DNA from: Anseranas semipalmata
Lineage: Eukaryota > Chordata > Aves > Anseriformes > Anseranatidae
Direction of reading: 5' to 3'
Assembly: GCA_013399115.1 (NCBI GenBank)
Contig: VXAA01003276.1
Location: 1-64,000 of the forward strand
Length of the DNA stretch: 64,000 bases
Positions within the stretch are counted from its first letter, which is position 1. Each line of letters opens with the position of its first letter. The notes beneath the pieces were generated by a model, which was not told the origin of the DNA, made no database searches, and was given only the letters and a program-made list of their open reading frames with translations. Of the stretch, positions 59,864-64,000 are shown piece after piece. Made by a program: the position numbers and the translations under genes.

Positions 59864-62800
59864 ATGGGATATTATTATATTAATATTATATTACTAAGTA
59901 GTATTATTAAGTACTATTATAATGATTAAGAATTATTGAAATAGAGACCAAGAACAAGCTTGCCTCTTAATTAAAAATCAAAATCTGTGCATTTCAAACA
60001 GATATGGGAGCATTTTCAGTACCCTGGGACTAAAACAGCTTACACAGAGAATGGATTGCACTCTGGGGCATCTAGCTATCAGTCAGTGCTCAGTGTTGTG
60101 GGAGAGGATGGACAGATGTGGATGCTGATTGTTTACTCAACCCAAGTTCTACTGGTGGTAAAGTCCTCCTAGATACTGGGCAAATTATCTTTTAAAAGAA
60201 GAAAATTAAAAGCTATGGTATGCTTTTTCTGCCTTCCCTTAGCAAGCAGAATTTATTGTTTAGAATAATTTTGCCTAATTTCAAATTTGTAGGAAGCTTA
60301 ACTTTCAATACAGTTTAGGATATTAGCTGTAGAAGATCTTGAATGATGCTAAGAAATAAGTACATTACAGTCTTTTTTAAAAGCTTATACCATTTCAGGG
60401 AGAACTGTAACCACATACACTGACTTAACTCCTAGTTCACCCACCTGTTTGCATCTCCAGTTCTTCCTTTACATCAGGAGAGCAAGAAAGGCAGAATTTC
60501 ACTGACAGACACTGTGTATACCACAGACATGTTGATCAATGCAGCTAATAATCAGGTACCCAGTAAACCCGTTTTATCACTACTGACATACTAATTTCCC
60601 TATGTAATGTTCACATTTTTCCCTTCTCATATGAGTTTTGGCAACAAATTTTCCATCTAACAGCATATAAGTTTATAAATTGAAAATTCCTCAGTCTTAG
60701 CCTGCTGTTTTTCTTTGAGCAACAGGGCACTCAAATAAAGAGGCAAAGTACTGGAAAACTGACAGACACAAGATTCATAAGGGCAAGTTTAAGTGCTCCT
60801 CTAAAACCAGTTTGAAAGCATCATTAATCATGCTGGGCACCGAGCCAGTATAAGCAACTAGTTAAAATTGTATTCCTCATTTTAACAGAAAAGATGAACA
60901 TTTCTCAGCTTTCCTCTGCATGGTTCTTTGCATTGAAAGTATATCTGGCCTCATCTAGAAGTCTACTTTAGTAGGAAAGGGAGACAGCTGGAGGTTTTCA
61001 TGTGATAACATAAGCCTATTTCAGTTGGCCAACTTTCCCCTTTGTAATCTTTGCAGTACAAAGGTATTAATTCCTTAGAAATCTGTCCCTTTCTTTGATT
61101 GTAAAAATAAAGCCAGGTCTCTTTTATGCTAAGGGATACCCTACACACTATGCAAACGGGCAAAACAGAACCAAAGTAGATCTCCAGGTTATCCATCCCT
61201 CTACAACAGATTACTGACAGGACAAACAGTTTCTACCAAAACTAAATCTAGAAGCATTTCAGTGCACCACATGCATTGTTCCCTAATTTTAGTTCATCTA
61301 CACATCAAAGATCTCACTGATCAAAATTACACCGAACATGTTCAAAATCAAATTGTCAATCAAAACTTTTTGTGTGGTTTTATTGCTCCTCCCTTGCTCA
61401 CTTTGAAACTGGGGAGTAATAGTTTTTTCCCACTATAATTTACTGAAGTGATCTGGGGACTAATTTATGCTAATCAAATCATTTGAAGATGAAAAATGCA
61501 CTTCTTCAATTTTATGGAGGGAGATTTCAACTTTACATATGTAGGTTTAGAAGCCTTCACTTCTCAAGGACTTGCATGCCCCAAAATTCAGGTAGGATAT
61601 GCTTTGTCCTTCACTCTAACACTTGGTTTATACTATTTTCATTCAAAGTAAGAATTTTGAAGACTTGTTTATCAAATCTCAATGCATAAATTTAAATAAG
61701 CATGAGATTAAACCCAGGATTGTAGAAGGACAATGTATGTCATCTCATTTCTAGTGGTTCTGAATCTTGCTATTACGTGCTTCTTTATTTAGTTCTTCAG
61801 TTACAGATAAGAACAAATATGTTCAATTTTGGTCTTGAAATAGATACCACTCATCTGCTCAATTTAGGATAGCTTCATTTAGTTCAAACTGAAATTTCAC
61901 AATGGATATTTAATTAGATTATGAGGCATATGTATTATTTTGATTATTTTTTAAACTTTGTCAGCAAAATAAGTTTAATGGAAATGAGGATGCACATCTT
62001 ATTTGAGTCAAGATAAATGACCTTAACTTCAAGAGGTTTTTTAATTTATCTCCATTTCAGGACAATAGAATAAATCAAGTTCCAAATGGAAAACGCTAGG
62101 AAAGCTGCGTGAATTCTTTGTTAAGTCTTCAAGTGATTTGTTTAGGAAATAAACTATAGGTGTTCTTAAATATTGATTCAAATTCAAGGTGATTTGCAAA
62201 GTTTAAGACTGCTAATAAAATAGTATCACAGAGTTGGTAAAAACACATCAGGTATGATCAATTTTGGTATTACTCCTGTGACATAAATGCAATTACTTTA
62301 TTTTACATTTCAAAAGCAGAAGATCAGGCAAAGCAAACAACTAAAATGAAGGTGAACAAAATACAGTTCAAGCTTAATATTGCATTTTCATTTTTTTCCT
62401 GGCTTTTAAAATTAAAATAGCAGCAACAACAGTTCCTTCTTTGCCCTCAAATGACAAAACATCTAAAGTAAAATTATAGTAATTCATAAAAAACAGTGGG
62501 TATGAATGTGTAATGGAAAATTAATGGAATAAATAGGAGCTAGAACACAAACATAGTAGTGCGATGAACAGTTCCAATTTCAGAAAGAGTATAGGCTGAA
62601 CACTGTAAAGATACACTTTAATTATGCAAAGCATATGTCTTTAGTTGTTTCTTGTCTAATAAAAATGCATACCAGTGTGTATACCTATCTACCTAAAAGC
62701 AGTCTGTCTTATGATAAGAGACCCTCTTACCAGGCCTTCCAGTACTGTTAGGTTACCCTGTAATTCTGTCCTGTGAGCTCTCATCTAACATTTGATGTAT

Positions 62801-64000
62801 GCACAAGATGTTTTTCTTTATTGTATGGAAATAATTCATATCATGTTCTCTCTCTCCATCACTTCACTCATGCAGAAACAAGATGTGTGTGGGGGGCATT
62901 AACACATTGTTGTTTTCCACACTACCCACTGCAAATAAATTATGTTAACTTGTTACGTATTCTGCATAGAGTTCTGTATCGTGCCCCACTGATAAGAACA
63001 AGAAGACCACTAGTATCTAGTCCAAATTATTCTCTGTGTTTGACCTGGACAAAGTGAACATTTCTTTCTTTTCTCATTTCTTCCCTTTATTCTGGATATA
63101 GCACGTAAGCAAACAATTGTTTTTCATTTTAATTTCTGTAGTGTTTTTAGTAATGTATTTAAGCCCTGATCGATAAGAAATACTCTTTCTAAAAGCCCTG
63201 GATGCTGAAAATACAGCTGGATAGTTCTTCATTATTTTCACATAGCAAATTGCTGAACTGTATTGTAATAAGGCTACATTACAGTATGAGAAAAAACAAC
63301 AAAACAAAACTACATGACTATAATGCTTTTTTCTGTGTAGAAGATGGAAATAATAAATCTTTCATACTGAATACTAGTCATTTTGATGACTACATTCTAG
63401 CATGCATAAGGCTAAAATCTCACTGCAAACAGACTAAACACTATAGACTATATCAACACTATAGAAGAACACACTATATTAGAATATAGCAGTTTTCTAC
63501 GCTCATCCTTGGCTTTCAAGATTAAATATGAGATAAATCAATGAAAAAAACATAGTCCCACAATATATTTGGACTTTAAATATGTAAAAAGTTTTTTTTT
63601 TTTTACTTACATCTAGAAAAAACCTGTTCACTTTCAGTTGGACTTGATCTGAATTTCTACCTTATAATTGTGTTGAGACAATATCAAAAATCCATTATCC
63701 AGCTACATCTAATCATAATGTTTAGATGGCTTCAATGCTAGCATTGCAGATGTTCATCTCAGCTAGCTTTAGGTATATGAAGGATGATGTTTAAATCTGA
63801 GCTTGTCTCCCTGCTTATCTTTGCAGTCAGTGGAAACTAATAGGTGCCTCCAGAAAACGTCTCATCTGGTCTATCAAGTACCAGGGAGAGGTGTATTACA
63901 TTAGATTACCTGTGACTGCAGTAGTATGATGTTTCAGCTTTCTATGGAGTTCACAAGTTATTTAGAAACCAAAGCTACTGACACAATGACAGAGCTTGTT
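59864..64000. other. AT-rich noncoding stretch to the window end
   Basis: No gene or repeat recognised. TATTAT-rich sequence follows the CR1 at 59870-59930, and a T-run lies at 63591-63604. Frames of up to 95 codons (62773-63057, 63202-63489) show no motifs and are treated as chance. Confidence 0.5.

Noticed and set aside
62773..63489. Two frames of 94-95 codons near the window end
   Set aside because: Their length is within chance for this much sequence, and no motifs or splice context support them.
1..64000. CRISPR arrays, operons, tRNA or rRNA genes
   Set aside because: No regularly spaced repeats, ribosome-binding sites, cloverleaf A/B-box patterns or rRNA segments were seen. The DNA is vertebrate.

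Overview
The window is vertebrate nuclear DNA, almost certainly from a bird. It holds many CR1 LINE fragments with the avian 3' tail (AATCATAGAATCATAGAA-type on the antisense strand), two solo LTRs of families I recall from avian endogenous retroviruses, a low-GC background with one sharp CpG-rich peak, and no compact gene arrangement. There are no bacterial or phage features. Nearly all open reading frames are remnants of CR1 reverse transcriptase, readings through GC-rich or simple repeats, or chance frames.

Layout. 1-16.9 kb: AT-rich, A-biased DNA with three CR1 pieces; the one at 8.4-9.3 kb keeps an uninterrupted frame and is the best preserved in the window. 16.9-18.6 kb: a CpG island cut by an 809-base assembly gap (17331-18139), the only strong promoter candidate. 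18.3-19.4 kb: a non-repetitive minus-strand frame of about 200 codons with a plausible splice acceptor and a downstream AATAAA, the only candidate host coding exon; I do not recognise the protein. 19.75-30 kb: one mid-age CR1, two very decayed ancient LINE relics and a 609-bp solo LTR. 30-45 kb: mostly featureless T-biased DNA, apart from a three-level CR1 nest at 37.65-39.6 kb whose two inner insertions have clean 6-bp target-site duplications. 45-60 kb: repeat-dense, with a CR1-in-CR1 nest, a 1,063-bp solo LTR carrying an internal minisatellite, several CR1 copies and a 173-bp hexanucleotide microsatellite. 60-64 kb: nothing recognisable.

There is no operon-like cooperation between genes. 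The likely biology is an intergenic or intronic stretch around one CpG-island promoter whose first exon is probably hidden in the gap. A/T strand bias, sampled by eye, changes sign near the island, which would fit transcription diverging from it, but this is weak evidence. I found no convincing undescribed biological system. The points most worth following are the unidentified minus-strand frame, the gap in the CpG island, the two single-N junctions inside CR1 copies that look like unresolved assembly gaps, and the two LTR types that share a 3' end but have unrelated upstream halves.
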